Source: Gemmatimonadales bacterium (GTDB lineage Bacteria > Gemmatimonadota > Gemmatimonadetes > Gemmatimonadales > GWC2-71-9). Taken from it: a stretch of DNA of 52,331 nt. Positions 1 through 9,231 of the stretch are shown here, one piece after another; position 1 is the stretch's first letter; each line of letters opens with the position of its first letter. A model generated the notes under the pieces. It searched no databases. It was not told the origin of the DNA and saw only the letters and a program-made list of their open reading frames with translations. The position numbers were made by a program, and so were the translations under genes. The stretch is from positions 1-52,331 of the forward strand of contig WVYX01000348.1 of assembly GCA_011772755.1 (NCBI GenBank), in the 5' to 3' direction.

Positions 1-2125
1 AGACCGGCACTCGCGAAGGGTTGAACCACTTCCAGTAGACGTCCTCCTTCTTCTTGGGCCAGGTGAAGACGCCCTTCTTCCTCACGTGCTCGAGGCCGTG
101 CTCCTCGCCGAAGCGATCCTTGAGAAGACGGTCGCAGATGTCCTCCCAGGAGTGCTCGACGCTGCCATCCTCCACGAGCTTGTGTTTCTCGTCCATCTCA
201 CCGCCGTAACGCACGCCGATCGAGTCGTTCAGCCCCTTGTAGTACTTGCCCAGGATGCCGAGGCGCTTGCAGATCTCCAGCATCACCTCGTTGAAATCGC
301 GCCGCTCGTACAGCGGCTCGACGACCGGCTGCCGGATCGACCAGCCCCAGTCGTCCTCGCCCTGGGGGTGGGAGAAGGTCGAGGGAAAGCTGACGGCCGG
401 CGTGTAGCGCTCCAGGAAGCAGGCGTCGGGCAGCACGACGTCCGCGACCGCTTCTTCGAACTCCGTGACGTAGAGCTGGAACGAGAAGATGAAGTTGAAC
501 TTCTTCAGGAAGTTCTCGGTCACCGCCTCGGCGTTGCCCATGGTCATCACCGAGTTGGAGCCGAAGTTGATCATCACGTCCGGCCTGTAGGGGATCTTGA
601 AGCGCTCCAGCATCTCGAGCCACCTGGGGCTCGTGATGGTGAAGGCGTTGTAGATCGACGTCGGGAACATGTCGTGCAGGTCCAACCGGGTCGGGGGCTT
701 CGGCACGCGCATGGGATAGGGGACGTGGTCGTAGACCCACGTCTTGGCCACCATCAGGCCGTCGGGACAGGGGTAGGGGATCTGGTACGGTTTTCCGGTC
801 CCCTCGTACCCGCTGCCGACCGCGGCTCCCAGACCGAACGCTCCCCCGTACGTGTCGGCCGCGCCGACGATGTGATTGACCATGTCCACTGCGAGACAGG
901 TCCAGCCCGAGTTGACGTGCCCCTGGGTGCCGCGGAAGAAGTGCGTCGCCACCGGACGCTTGGGAATCCTCTTGGGACCCTTGCTCGTCTCGATGGTGAC
1001 GGTGGCACCGATCTCGGCTGCCTCACCAAACTCCTTGGCTATGCGACTCACGGTGGCCGCCGGCACCCACGTGATCTCTTCGACGTACTCCGGGGTGTAC
1101 TTCTTGACGTGCTCCTTCAGCAGGTCGAAGGCCGGGCGGCAGTCCACGCCGTCCACCGGGTACGTACCCAGCAGTGCCACCTCGTGCGCCTCGTCCTCGT
1201 ATTCGACCCGGGTGACCGATTCATGGTTGTGTACCTTGGGGCAGTGGTCGACCAGGTCCCAGACCAGTGGTTTGTCCGTCTCCCTGTCCCGCATGTAGCG
1301 CCCGTCCCAGGGCCGAATGAGGTACGGGGCGTTCGTCTTGTACATCAGGTATTCGGCGTCGTAGATGCCGTGCTCGTTGAGCAGGGAGTTGACCAGGCCC
1401 AGCGCCAGCGCGCCGTCGGTGCCGACGCGAATCGGCACCCACTCGTGGGCCTTGGAGGCCTGGGCGCTCTGGAACGGATCGAAGACGATGTTCTTGAAGC
1501 CGCGAAACCGGGCGTCGGCGGCCTGGGTCGCGTTCTGCACGGCCACGTGGCCTGCACCGTGACCCTTGGAACAGCCGAAATTCAACGCGTAGTTGCAGTG
1601 GGCGAAGTCGGGGATGATCGACCAAGCGGCGTGCATGATCCCGTTCATGAAGTGCGCGCCGTTCCCGCAGTGCAGTCCACCGCCGGATACCCAGTAGTTG
1701 GGCGTTCCGAAGCCCTTCATGAACCCGATCACGCCGAAACGGATCTCCGAGGCCTGGGTCGTGGTCGCCTGGAAATAGGCCCCACGCGGATCCCGCTCGC
1801 GGCACTCCTTCAGCTTCTCCACGATGATGTCGAGCGCCTCGTCCCAGGAGATTCGCTGCCACTTCGGGTCGACACCGAGCCCCTTCTCGGGATTCGTGCG
1901 CTTCAGGGGATAGTTCACTCGATAGGGATCGTACAGCAGATGAGGGGATGCGATGCCCTTGACGCAGATCCGACCGCGCCCGCTCGGTGCGCCAGGGTTT
2001 CCCACGACCTCCGTGACGACACCGTTCTGGCGGCGGACCTTGATGCCGCACATGCAGTAGCACTGTCCACAGCAGGTCGGGATCCAGACATCCTCCTCGA
2101 CCCGGTTTGGCGTGGATACGGCCAT
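1..2125 (-). CDS. Molybdopterin oxidoreductase, DMSO reductase superfamily (3' part outside window)
   Basis: The reading frame opens with ATG at 2125, preceded by AGGAG, and stays open to the window edge, so the C-terminus is missing. Near the N-terminus C19-x2-C22-x3-C26-x27-C54 is the canonical [4Fe-4S] motif of the DMSO reductase superfamily. It is followed by DPYRVNYPLKR and a WVPIRVGTDGALALG stretch typical of the molybdopterin domain. C153, in the segment GGGLHCGNGAH, sits where the family places its Mo/W ligand, suggesting Cys ligation; this is inference from position. No twin-arginine signal is visible, so the subunit is either cytoplasmic or exported with a partner. About 708 codons are visible. 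The substrate cannot be told; long family members include polysulfide/thiosulfate reductases, acetylene hydratase and pyrogallol transhydroxylase. Partner Fe-S or membrane subunits would lie beyond the left edge. Confidence 0.9.
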   Translation of the reverse strand, partial: MAVSTPNRVEEDVWIPTCCGQCYCMCGIKVRRQNGVVTEVVGNPGAPSGRGRICVKGIASPHLLYDPYRVNYPLKRTNPEKGLGVDPKWQRISWDEALDIIVEKLKECRERDPRGAYFQATTTQASEIRFGVIGFMKGFGTPNYWVSGGGLHCGNGAHFMNGIMHAAWSIIPDFAHCNYALNFGCSKGHGAGHVAVQNATQAADARFRGFKNIVFDPFQSAQASKAHEWVPIRVGTDGALALGLVNSLLNEHGIYDAEYLMYKTNAPYLIRPWDGRYMRDRETDKPLVWDLVDHCPKVHNHESVTRVEYEDEAHEVALLGTYPVDGVDCRPAFDLLKEHVKKYTPEYVEEITWVPAATVSRIAKEFGEAAEIGATVTIETSKGPKRIPKRPVATHFFRGTQGHVNSGWTCLAVDMVNHIVGAADTYGGAFGLGAAVGSGYEGTGKPYQIPYPCPDGLMVAKTWVYDHVPYPMRVPKPPTRLDLHDMFPTSIYNAFTITSPRWLEMLERFKIPYRPDVMINFGSNSVMTMGNAEAVTENFLKKFNFIFSFQLYVTEFEEAVADVVLPDACFLERYTPAVSFPSTFSHPQGEDDWGWSIRQPVVEPLYERRDFNEVMLEICKRLGILGKYYKGLNDSIGVRYGGEMDEKHKLVEDGSVEHSWEDICDRLLKDRFGEEHGLEHVRKKGVFTWPKKKEDVYWKWFNPSRVPV

Positions 2126-2411
2126 CGCGCAACTCCTACTTCAGGTGGGATACCTCCAGCGCCACTGTGAGCTTCGTGGTTAGGTCCCCGTCGATGACGC
2201 GCCGATAACGGTCCGGGAGGCTGCGGGTTATCCCCGCAAGCACATATGTGAGCCGCCACATGAAGACCGCGTGAAACGTGACTGAACCGTCGCCCATCCA
2301 GGTCATGCAATGACCTTATTGCTCAACGGGTTAGGAACCAGGGCGGCGCGCATTGACAGGCTCCAGTAGGGGCCACCACACTTTACTTGAAGTTGCTGAG
2401 GAGGACCGCCA

Positions 2412-3044
2412 GTGTGGAGGCGCTCAAGCACCGGGATCGCTCTGGTGGCCGGCGGTGTAGGCGTTCAGGCCTGCGCGGCGGCACTGTGGCCCGTCGACAC
2501 CGCCGTTGAACCCGGATTCGCCCAGGCCGAGGTCCGCAGCATCGCCGTGCTCCCCTTTTTCGACTGGAACCTGAGCATAGAGGAGATCCGCGCGGCCACC
2601 GCCCGTATCACCCGCGTGATCGAAGAGCGCAATCCCGACCTTCGAATCGTGGACCCGGCCGAGGCCAGCGACATCATCGGCGCGGAGGGTCTCGCATACG
2701 ACTGGGCCCTGTTCCTGTGGGACCGCCGCCAGGGCGCCGCTGCCGACCACACCGTCGTCATGAGAGCGGGCGACGCCCTGGGGGTCGACGTGCTGCTGCA
2801 GGTGGAGTTGCTCGAAGCGAGCCAGTTCGACGGTTCGGCCGAGTATGGAGACGCGGTCACCAACGTCGTGGTGCAAGTGTCGTTGTTCGACAGCGCGGAC
2901 GGTGGCGTCCAATGGACCGGAACGTGCGGCATCGAGTACGCCGACTCGTATACGCCGTATCGTGCGCCGTCGGTGCGCAATGCCGCGAGATGGGCGCTCA
3001 ACTCCATCCTCGACGCGCTTCCTCAGCTCGGAGCCGGTCAGTGA
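2412..3044 (+). CDS. Lipoprotein with TolB/CsgG-like N-terminal strand (unknown function)
   Basis: GTG start with GAGGAGG seven bases upstream. The first 21 residues form a lipoprotein-type signal (two Arg, hydrophobic stretch, VQAC with Cys21). The mature part begins near a SIAVLPF strand, a pattern seen at the start of TolB/FlgO/CsgG-like domains, then an amphipathic helix and a VDPAEAS segment. The downstream gene encodes a protein with the same layout (SLAVFPF, VGPSEAA, then an aromatic E/DW-x2-FL segment and D-V/I-DxLxxxEL), so the two are tandem paralogues, 65 bases apart and probably co-transcribed. It is likely anchored in the outer or inner membrane facing the periplasm. I do not recognise a specific function. 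Confidence 0.82.
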   Translation: MWRRSSTGIALVAGGVGVQACAAALWPVDTAVEPGFAQAEVRSIAVLPFFDWNLSIEEIRAATARITRVIEERNPDLRIVDPAEASDIIGAEGLAYDWALFLWDRRQGAAADHTVVMRAGDALGVDVLLQVELLEASQFDGSAEYGDAVTNVVVQVSLFDSADGGVQWTGTCGIEYADSYTPYRAPSVRNAARWALNSILDALPQLGAGQ

Positions 3045-3109
3045 GGCACCGAGCGACTACGCCTGCAACACGACGCGGGTCCGGCCACGGCCCAAGGGAC
3101 AGTACCGGC

Positions 3110-3757
3110 ATGCCAGCGCCCTCCTGCCTACGTTGCTGCGCCTCCATGGCCGTCTTGCTTCTCGTCTCCGGCTGCACCGTGACCTCTGGAAGCGTCGGGG
3201 GCTGGGTTGCCCCCTGGTTCGCGGACGCGAACGTCCAGAGCCTGGCGGTCTTCCCCTTCAAGCACGATAGCGTGCCGTCCGAAATCGCGCTGGAGTTTAC
3301 AGATCAGGTAGCGGCACACCTGCGCGAGCGCTCGCCGGATGTCGAGGTGGTGGGACCTTCTGAGGCGGCCGCTCGACTCCAAGCGGTCAACGTCATGGCT
3401 GAGTGGGAGCGGTTCCTCTTCACCTATCTGGTCAGCGGCATTCCCGATGCGGTTGCCCTGGGCGAGGTTTGTGACGCAGTCGACATCGACGCGCTAGTCC
3501 ACCTCGAGCTCGCGACGATCGTCCAGCGGCACCGGTACTATGATCGCGCGGGACCGATCCCGGCGGCGAACCGGGTCACCGTGCGCGCCTGGATGTTTGA
3601 CTGTGTCACGGCACAGCCTCTTTGGGAGCTGTCGAGCCATGGAGAGATCGTACGCTACACCATGCGCTCGGGGCTGCCGCCGGAGGTGTCGCAACCACCG
3701 CCCGTGGTTGAGGGCGTCAAGATCGCCGTGGAGAAGCTCCTGCCGCGACTGCCTTGA
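3110..3757 (+). CDS. Lipoprotein, tandem paralogue of the preceding gene
   Basis: The chosen ATG gives a 22-residue lipoprotein signal ending LLVSGC, a near-perfect lipobox. The frame is open far upstream (to 2717), but that part overlaps the previous gene. A second in-frame ATG at 3146 would leave too short a signal. No strong ribosome site is seen, so translation may be coupled to the upstream gene. After the signal come SLAVFPF, an amphipathic helix, PDVEVVGPSEAAARL and DAVDIDALVHLELATI, matching the order of blocks in the upstream paralogue. Length 215 residues. The recurring AVxPF strand also occurs in the extracytoplasmic parts of two kinases in this window. Function unknown; an envelope stress or surface role is only a guess. 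Confidence 0.8.
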   Translation: MPAPSCLRCCASMAVLLLVSGCTVTSGSVGGWVAPWFADANVQSLAVFPFKHDSVPSEIALEFTDQVAAHLRERSPDVEVVGPSEAAARLQAVNVMAEWERFLFTYLVSGIPDAVALGEVCDAVDIDALVHLELATIVQRHRYYDRAGPIPAANRVTVRAWMFDCVTAQPLWELSSHGEIVRYTMRSGLPPEVSQPPPVVEGVKIAVEKLLPRLP

Positions 3758-3837
3758 AGCCGAGGATGAGGTAGACGCTCTCCCGTCAGCCTCGATAACT
3801 TACGCGCACCGATCCAACGTCTTCCCGGAGGCCTACC

Positions 3838-6657
3838 ATGTCGTCCCTCACCTACACCCGCATACTCGCCTTGCTGCTGCCGTTCTGCGTCGTTGCCGCC
3901 GCCACTGTAGATGCCCAATCGACTGATGGCAAACGGCCCATCACACGTGAGGACTACGGCCAGTGGGAGCGGTTGGGACGCGGCACGCTCTCACCGGATG
4001 GGAAATGGCTAGCGTACCCCATCAGCCGCGTGAACGAAGAGAACGAGCTCAGGGTGCGGCAGCTAGACGGTGACGAGAAGTTGATCGTGCCGTACGGCAC
4101 CAGGCCGACCTTCTCACAGGACAGCCGCTGGCTGGCGTTCTCCATCGGCGTGAGCGAGAGGGAGAGAAACCAACTCGAGAAGCAGAAGAAGCCGGTGCGG
4201 TACAAGCTTGGGCTGCGGAACCTGGTGAGCGGAGACAGTCTGGTGATCGACGATGTCTCGTCGTTCGCATTCTCCGATGACGGTGCGTACCTGGCCATGC
4301 GCCGCTATCCACCGGCAGGGGCTTCCAAGGATCGGAAGCACAAGGGCGTCGACCTCGTGGTGCGAACCCTCGCCACGGGAGTGGAGACTAATTTCGGCAA
4401 CGTGTCGGAGTTCGCCTGGCAGGACGAAGGCACGCTGCTGGCGCTCATCATCGATGCCGAGGGCCAAGCCGGCAACGGCGTGCAGGTGTTCGACCCCGCC
4501 TCGGGAACGCTCCGCACCCTCCACTCGAAGGCCACCCGCTTCACCGGGCTCGCGTGGCGTGAGGACCATGATGATCTCGCTGTGCTCCGCGTGCGAGGCG
4601 ACGACGAGCGCTACGAGGACTCGACCCACGTGATCCTGGCATGGCGAAATCTCGCGCGAGCGTCGTTCGAGCAATTCTCCTTCGACCCAGACTCGGCAAC
4701 CGGTTTCCCCGAGGACACGCGGGTCGTGAGCTACCGCCAGCTCCGCTGGTCCGACGACGCCCGGACGGTGTTCTTCGGCATCAAGGAGCGAGAGAAGTCA
4801 GCCGAGCCGAAGGACTCGACCGAAGCCGCGGCGGATTCGGCGGCGGCCGACACCGCTGCTACCGAGGGCAAGGAAGAGGACGAGGAGGAAGATGAAGAGC
4901 CGAGCACCGTGCAGATCTGGCACGCGGCGGACGTGGACATCTACCCGAGGCAGAAGGTGTCGGCCAACCGTGATCGAGAGAAGAACTACCTGGCCGCGTG
5001 GCACCTCGACGCGGGCCGCTTTGTGCGGCTGGGAACGGAGCTCACCGAGGACGTGACCGTCATTGAAGGAGATCGGTTGGCCATCGGCACCGACCAGACG
5101 CCGTACGAGAAAGACCGGATGTTCGGGCCGGTGTACCGGGATCTCTACGCGATCGATGTGGGAACCGGTGAGGCCACGCTCGTCAAGCAACGGATCCAGT
5201 ACAGTCGTGGCGCCAGCTCCGGGGGGCGCTACCTGCTCTACCTAGTGGACGACCACTATTGGACCTACGACCTGCGGACCGGCCGGCACACGAACATCAC
5301 GGAGGGTGTCGCCACGTCGTTCGTGGATGTCGAGGACGATCACACCGTGGAGCAGAAGCCACCCTTCGGCATGGCGGGGTGGAGCAAAGACGACCGCTCG
5401 GTACTGCTGTACGACAAGTATGACGTGTGGGAGATCCGGCCGGATGGCTCCCGGGCCACGAGGCTCACCAACGGAACCGAGGAGAAGATCCGCCACCGCC
5501 GCATGCGGCTGGATCCGGAAGAGGAGTACATCGACACGTCGGTGCCTCTCTATCTCAGCACATACGGCGAGTGGAGCGAGCAGTGGGGCTACTCGCGGCT
5601 CCGTGTCGGGAGGGAGCCGGTGAGGCTGGTGTCGCAGGACGCCAATGTCGGCCGGCTGGCAAAGGCGGAGGACGCTGACGTCTACGCATACGTCGTGCAG
5701 GACTTCGACGACTCTCCAGACTACTTCGTGGCCGGCCCGGATCTGTCCGACGCACGACAGGTGACCGAGACCAACCCGTTCCATGGGGACTATGCCTGGG
5801 GCCACTCGGAGCTCATCGAGTATGAGAACACGTGGGGCAAGAAGCTGCAGGGAGCGTTGTTCTACCCGGCCAACTACCAGCCGGGAGAGCAGTACCCGAT
5901 GATCGTATACATCTACGAGATTCGCTCGCCGTCGGTGCACACGTACTACGTCCCGTCGGATCGTAGCGCGTACAACACAGCGGTGTTCACGAGCCAGGGT
6001 TACTTCGTGCTGCAGCCTGACATCGTGTACCGCGATCGGAACCCCGGCCTTTCGGCGGTGGCGGCGATCGTGCCCGCGGTGGAGAAGGTCCTCGAGAGCG
6101 ACATGGTCGACGCGGAGCGTGTGGGATTGATGGGACACTCGTGGGGCGGCTACCAGACGGCGTTCACCGTGACCCAGACCGACATCTTCTCGGCAGCGGT
6201 GGCGGGCGCGCCGCTCACGAACCTGGTGAGCATGTATCTCTCGGTCTACTGGAATACTGGCGGGACCGACGCCCGGATCTTCGAGATCAGCCAGGGCCGC
6301 ATGGAGGTGCCGTTCTGGGAGGACATCGACGCTTACGTGGCGAACTCACCGGTATTCCACGTGGCGAACCTGAACACACCGCTGCTCCTCGCCCACGGCA
6401 CGGAAGACGGCGCCGTGGATTTCAACCAGGGAGTCGAGTACTACAACGCTGCGCGGCGGGCCGGGAAGGACTTCGTCATGCTGGTCTACGAGGGAGAGAA
6501 CCACAGCAACCGCAAGAAGGCCAACCAGCTCGACTACCACACGCGGATCGTGGAGTGGTTCGGCCACTACCTGAAGGGTGAGCCAGCGCCCGACTGGATA
6601 GCCGAGGGCGTCAAGTATCTGGACCAGGAAAAGGCGAAGGAGAAGGACGAGAAGTAG
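3838..6657 (+). CDS. Secreted S9 family prolyl oligopeptidase-type peptidase
   Basis: ATG start follows GGAGG. Residues 1-27 are a Sec signal ending in VDAQS. The middle is a beta-propeller-like region with many Trp/Asp strand ends. The C-terminal alpha/beta-hydrolase domain carries the catalytic triad: Ser768 in GHSWGG, Asp857 in HGTEDGAV, His889 in EGENHSN. These match the DPP4/acylaminoacyl-peptidase arrangement. The length (939 residues) is longer than most S9 enzymes, partly because of an acidic, low-complexity insert at about residues 320-356 (runs of Glu/Asp and Ala/Asp), probably a surface loop of the propeller. It is expected to cleave peptides in the periplasm or outside the cell. 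It stands alone: the next gene on the same strand starts 200 bases later. Confidence 0.93.
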   Translation: MSSLTYTRILALLLPFCVVAAATVDAQSTDGKRPITREDYGQWERLGRGTLSPDGKWLAYPISRVNEENELRVRQLDGDEKLIVPYGTRPTFSQDSRWLAFSIGVSERERNQLEKQKKPVRYKLGLRNLVSGDSLVIDDVSSFAFSDDGAYLAMRRYPPAGASKDRKHKGVDLVVRTLATGVETNFGNVSEFAWQDEGTLLALIIDAEGQAGNGVQVFDPASGTLRTLHSKATRFTGLAWREDHDDLAVLRVRGDDERYEDSTHVILAWRNLARASFEQFSFDPDSATGFPEDTRVVSYRQLRWSDDARTVFFGIKEREKSAEPKDSTEAAADSAAADTAATEGKEEDEEEDEEPSTVQIWHAADVDIYPRQKVSANRDREKNYLAAWHLDAGRFVRLGTELTEDVTVIEGDRLAIGTDQTPYEKDRMFGPVYRDLYAIDVGTGEATLVKQRIQYSRGASSGGRYLLYLVDDHYWTYDLRTGRHTNITEGVATSFVDVEDDHTVEQKPPFGMAGWSKDDRSVLLYDKYDVWEIRPDGSRATRLTNGTEEKIRHRRMRLDPEEEYIDTSVPLYLSTYGEWSEQWGYSRLRVGREPVRLVSQDANVGRLAKAEDADVYAYVVQDFDDSPDYFVAGPDLSDARQVTETNPFHGDYAWGHSELIEYENTWGKKLQGALFYPANYQPGEQYPMIVYIYEIRSPSVHTYYVPSDRSAYNTAVFTSQGYFVLQPDIVYRDRNPGLSAVAAIVPAVEKVLESDMVDAERVGLMGHSWGGYQTAFTVTQTDIFSAAVAGAPLTNLVSMYLSVYWNTGGTDARIFEISQGRMEVPFWEDIDAYVANSPVFHVANLNTPLLLAHGTEDGAVDFNQGVEYYNAARRAGKDFVMLVYEGENHSNRKKANQLDYHTRIVEWFGHYLKGEPAPDWIAEGVKYLDQEKAKEKDEK

Positions 6658-6857
6658 GGCAACGCAGGGGCCCGTACCGGAGGTCTGCACCGGCGGCAGA
6701 TCCGGCCCGCAGTGGGCGTTAGACGGCGCCCCCGTAGGAGTAATGCACACGCCATGCCCGGTTGGTGCCGTAGACTCCCTGCAGCAGCCGCGGTACCTTG
6801 CCGTCTGGGATCAGCGCTAGCCACCTAGCCAAACCTGAACGCTGTGAGGAGGCGGAC

Positions 6858-8261
6858 TTGGGCGGACTGTTCGGCGTAGCTTCACGGGAAGACTGTGTAG
6901 CCGATCTGTACTACGGCACCGACTATCACTCACACCTGGGAACCATGCGGGGTGGGCTGGCGGTCAGGGACGGTATCGGCTTCAGACGCATCATCCACGA
7001 CATCACCAGTTCCCAGTTCCGCAGCAAGTTCGAGGACGACATTCCGAGACTCAAAGGGAGCGTAGGTATCGGGGTCATCAGTGACTACGAGGACCAACCG
7101 CTCATCATAAGCTCACATCACGGAACCTATGCCATCGTAACGGTGGGCAAGGTCCACAACCTGGACGAGCTGGTGCGAGCGGCGTTGGGCAAGAGCGGCA
7201 CCCACTTCTCCGAAATGACGGGAAGCGAGGTGAATCCGACCCAGCTGGTGGCACACCTGATTGACCAGGGGGACACGTTCGAGGACGGGATCCGACACGC
7301 CCAGGAAACGATCACGGGGTCGTGTTCCATTCTACTCCTAACCAGGAGAGGGATTTACGCCGCGCGGGACAGGCTAGGCCGCACCCCGGTGGTGATCGGA
7401 GAGAAAGACGGCGCGCATGCGGTCACCCTCGAGACCTGCGCCCTACCGAACCTGGGCTTCCGGGCCGCGAAGTATCTCGGCCCCGGAGAAGTGGTGCGCA
7501 TTGACCACGAGGGCGTGGAGCAGCTAGCGCCCCCCGGCAGCGAGATGCAGATCTGCGCCTTCCTGTGGGTGTACTACGGCTACCCCGCCTCGAGCTACGA
7601 GGACATCAACGTGGAGGCGGTCCGCTACCGCTGCGGTGAGTGTCTGGCGAAGCGGGATGACATCGAAGTCGACATCGTGGCCGGCATTCCCGACTCGGGC
7701 ACCGGCCACGCCATCGGCTACGCCAGCGCCGCCGGCATCCCCTACCGCCGGCCATTCGTGAAATACACCCCCACCTGGCCGCGGAGCTTCATGCCCCAGG
7801 ACCAGCGGGTCCGTGACCTGGTAGCCCGGATGAAGCTCATACCCATCCGTGAGGTCATCGAGGGAAAGCGCCTCCTCCTCTGTGAAGACTCGATCGTCAG
7901 GGGCACGCAGCTCAAAGACATCATCAGGCGGATCTTCGACTGCGGTGCCGAGGAGGTGCACATGCGGCCCGCGTGCCCTCCATTGGTCTTCGCCTGTAAG
8001 TTCTTGAACTTCTCGCGCTCGAGATCGGAGCTGGACCTCGCCGCACGAAAGGCGGTCCACGAACTGGAGGGTGACGAGACCGCGAACCTCCACGAGTACG
8101 CCAACGCCGGATCCCAGCGCTATGGCGACATGGTGGAGTGCATCAGGAGGCGGTTGGGACTCACATCGCTCAGGTACCAGAGGCTCGACGATCTCGTCTC
8201 GGCGATCGGCTTACCCAAAGCGAGGCTGTGTACGTACTGCTGGGATGGCTCGGAGGTGTGA
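6858..8261 (+). CDS. PurF-like amidophosphoribosyltransferase paralogue lacking the N-terminal Cys nucleophile
   Basis: TTG start at 6858 is preferred over an in-frame TTG at 6798, because GAGGAGG lies just before it and the protein then begins MGGLFGV, aligning with the CGIFGI start of PurF. The position of the catalytic Cys of class II glutaminases is therefore Gly2. The PRPP motif is intact (LCEDSIVRGTQ, E343-D344). C458 and C461 (LCTYC) and a Cys in FACKF resemble the Fe-S ligands of B. subtilis-type PurF. The rest of the glutaminase fold appears retained (YGTDYHSHLG, RGG). From memory, similar Cys-less paralogues beginning MGGxFG occur in Bacteroidetes; their role is not established to my knowledge. 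It probably cannot hydrolyse glutamine; it may use ammonia or have another role. It is not a normal purF. Confidence 0.9.
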   Translation: MGGLFGVASREDCVADLYYGTDYHSHLGTMRGGLAVRDGIGFRRIIHDITSSQFRSKFEDDIPRLKGSVGIGVISDYEDQPLIISSHHGTYAIVTVGKVHNLDELVRAALGKSGTHFSEMTGSEVNPTQLVAHLIDQGDTFEDGIRHAQETITGSCSILLLTRRGIYAARDRLGRTPVVIGEKDGAHAVTLETCALPNLGFRAAKYLGPGEVVRIDHEGVEQLAPPGSEMQICAFLWVYYGYPASSYEDINVEAVRYRCGECLAKRDDIEVDIVAGIPDSGTGHAIGYASAAGIPYRRPFVKYTPTWPRSFMPQDQRVRDLVARMKLIPIREVIEGKRLLLCEDSIVRGTQLKDIIRRIFDCGAEEVHMRPACPPLVFACKFLNFSRSRSELDLAARKAVHELEGDETANLHEYANAGSQRYGDMVECIRRRLGLTSLRYQRLDDLVSAIGLPKARLCTYCWDGSEV

Positions 8262-8337
8262 TCGAGCAGCGTGAGTGGTGTCTGCCCTCGGCCGTAGGCG
8301 GTCCGACTACGGGAGTACGGATCGCTTCGCTACCGAC

Positions 8338-8982
8338 TCAATTATTGTCGTCTTTGAAGCCCTTCCAATGAGTGCCGTCGCAGAAGGGCTTGTTGTTTGA
8401 CCCACCGCAGCGACACAGAGTGTAGTGCTCCTTTGAAGCTCCCTCCCCCCACTCGTCGACGTCCAGCTCGACCCCACCCGTCACCACGTAGGGGCCGTTC
8501 TTCGAGACCTGAATGGCGGGCGCGCGGTTCTGGTCGCGGAGTTCGACGCCATCTATCGAATAGCTGAGGGCGCCCGACGGGCACTGGCGGATCTGGGCGA
8601 TGATCGTACCTTCGTCAACTCCCATGGGACGGATCCACGGCTCCTCACCCAGGCGAAACACGGCGGGAAGTCCGTCGGTGCACCGGCCGACGTGGGCACA
8701 GATCCCCCGGTTGTCGTGGATGGCGAGCCGCCCCGCTGGGTACGTATCGCGTTTGTTCAGGCTCCCGTCGGTGAGCTTGCTGCTGTCGAAGCCGACTTCA
8801 GCGTGCGTACCATCGCACAACGGCTTGTTGTTTGACCGGCCGCAGCGGCAGAGGGCGATCACCGTCCTCGTCTCGAGGGTTTCGCCCTTGGAATTGGACA
8901 GGCTCTTGAGGTTGCGGACCCGGTACGGCCCGTTGGGCGTGGGCTCGATGCGTGGGGTCGCTCTGTCCTTCACGTCCGCCAT
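8338..8982 (-). CDS. Double CDGSH iron-sulfur protein with a central Fer4-like segment
   Basis: ATG follows AAGGAGCT. Two CDGSH motifs bracket the protein: C45-x-C47-x8-C56-D-G-T-H60 and C190-x-C192-x8-C201-D-G-T-H205, each the 3Cys-1His [2Fe-2S] binding pattern of the mitoNEET family. Between them, C95, C101 and C134 (CAHVGRC and QCPSGAL) fit the divergent ferredoxin-type domain usually found with bacterial CDGSH proteins. No signal or membrane segment, so it is cytoplasmic. A role in electron transfer or Fe-S/redox sensing is inferred from the family. It is convergent with the PurF-like gene and divergent from the barrel gene at 9232. Length 214 residues is normal for this architecture. Confidence 0.93.
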   Translation of the reverse strand: MADVKDRATPRIEPTPNGPYRVRNLKSLSNSKGETLETRTVIALCRCGRSNNKPLCDGTHAEVGFDSSKLTDGSLNKRDTYPAGRLAIHDNRGICAHVGRCTDGLPAVFRLGEEPWIRPMGVDEGTIIAQIRQCPSGALSYSIDGVELRDQNRAPAIQVSKNGPYVVTGGVELDVDEWGEGASKEHYTLCRCGGSNNKPFCDGTHWKGFKDDNN

Positions 8983-9231
8983 GAATAGCTCCTTTCGAGT
9001 GCCGATTCTCCGAATCCGCCGCGTCCTAGAGCCGAATGGTTCGATCTAGATTAAAGTGCGGAGCGCCAGAACGCCAGGCACGAGAGCAGCAAGCTGCGCT
9101 ACTCGGCCGCCCGTCTCTTGCAGCCACACCACTGACCGGTAGGCCAGGCGACAACCGACTACAACAAGCCGGCGCCAGGTGCACCGGCCCCCTGTTCTCG
9201 GGTTGACATTTTCCTCGTCCAGGAGGTCATC

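Noticed and set aside
86-2170. Long open frame on the + strand (694 codons)
   Set aside because: It is antisense to the molybdopterin oxidoreductase frame, which has the Fe-S motif and runs off the left edge. The + frame shows no recognisable motif.
2222-2250. TGCGGG/CCCGCA stem and CACATATGTG palindrome upstream of the Mo enzyme
   Set aside because: Short elements expected by chance in a GC-rich gap; no link to a known regulator.
2353-2385. Promoter TTGACA before the first lipoprotein gene
   Set aside because: No acceptable -10 at 16-18 bases; ACTTTA is 21 bases away.
8292-8312. CCGTAG/CTACGG stem between the PurF-like and CDGSH genes
   Set aside because: Six-pair stem with a nine-base loop and no T-tract; a weak signal.
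9210-9225. TTGACA before the barrel gene as a -35 box
   Set aside because: It lies about 20 bases before the ATG, so there is no room for a -10 and start site.
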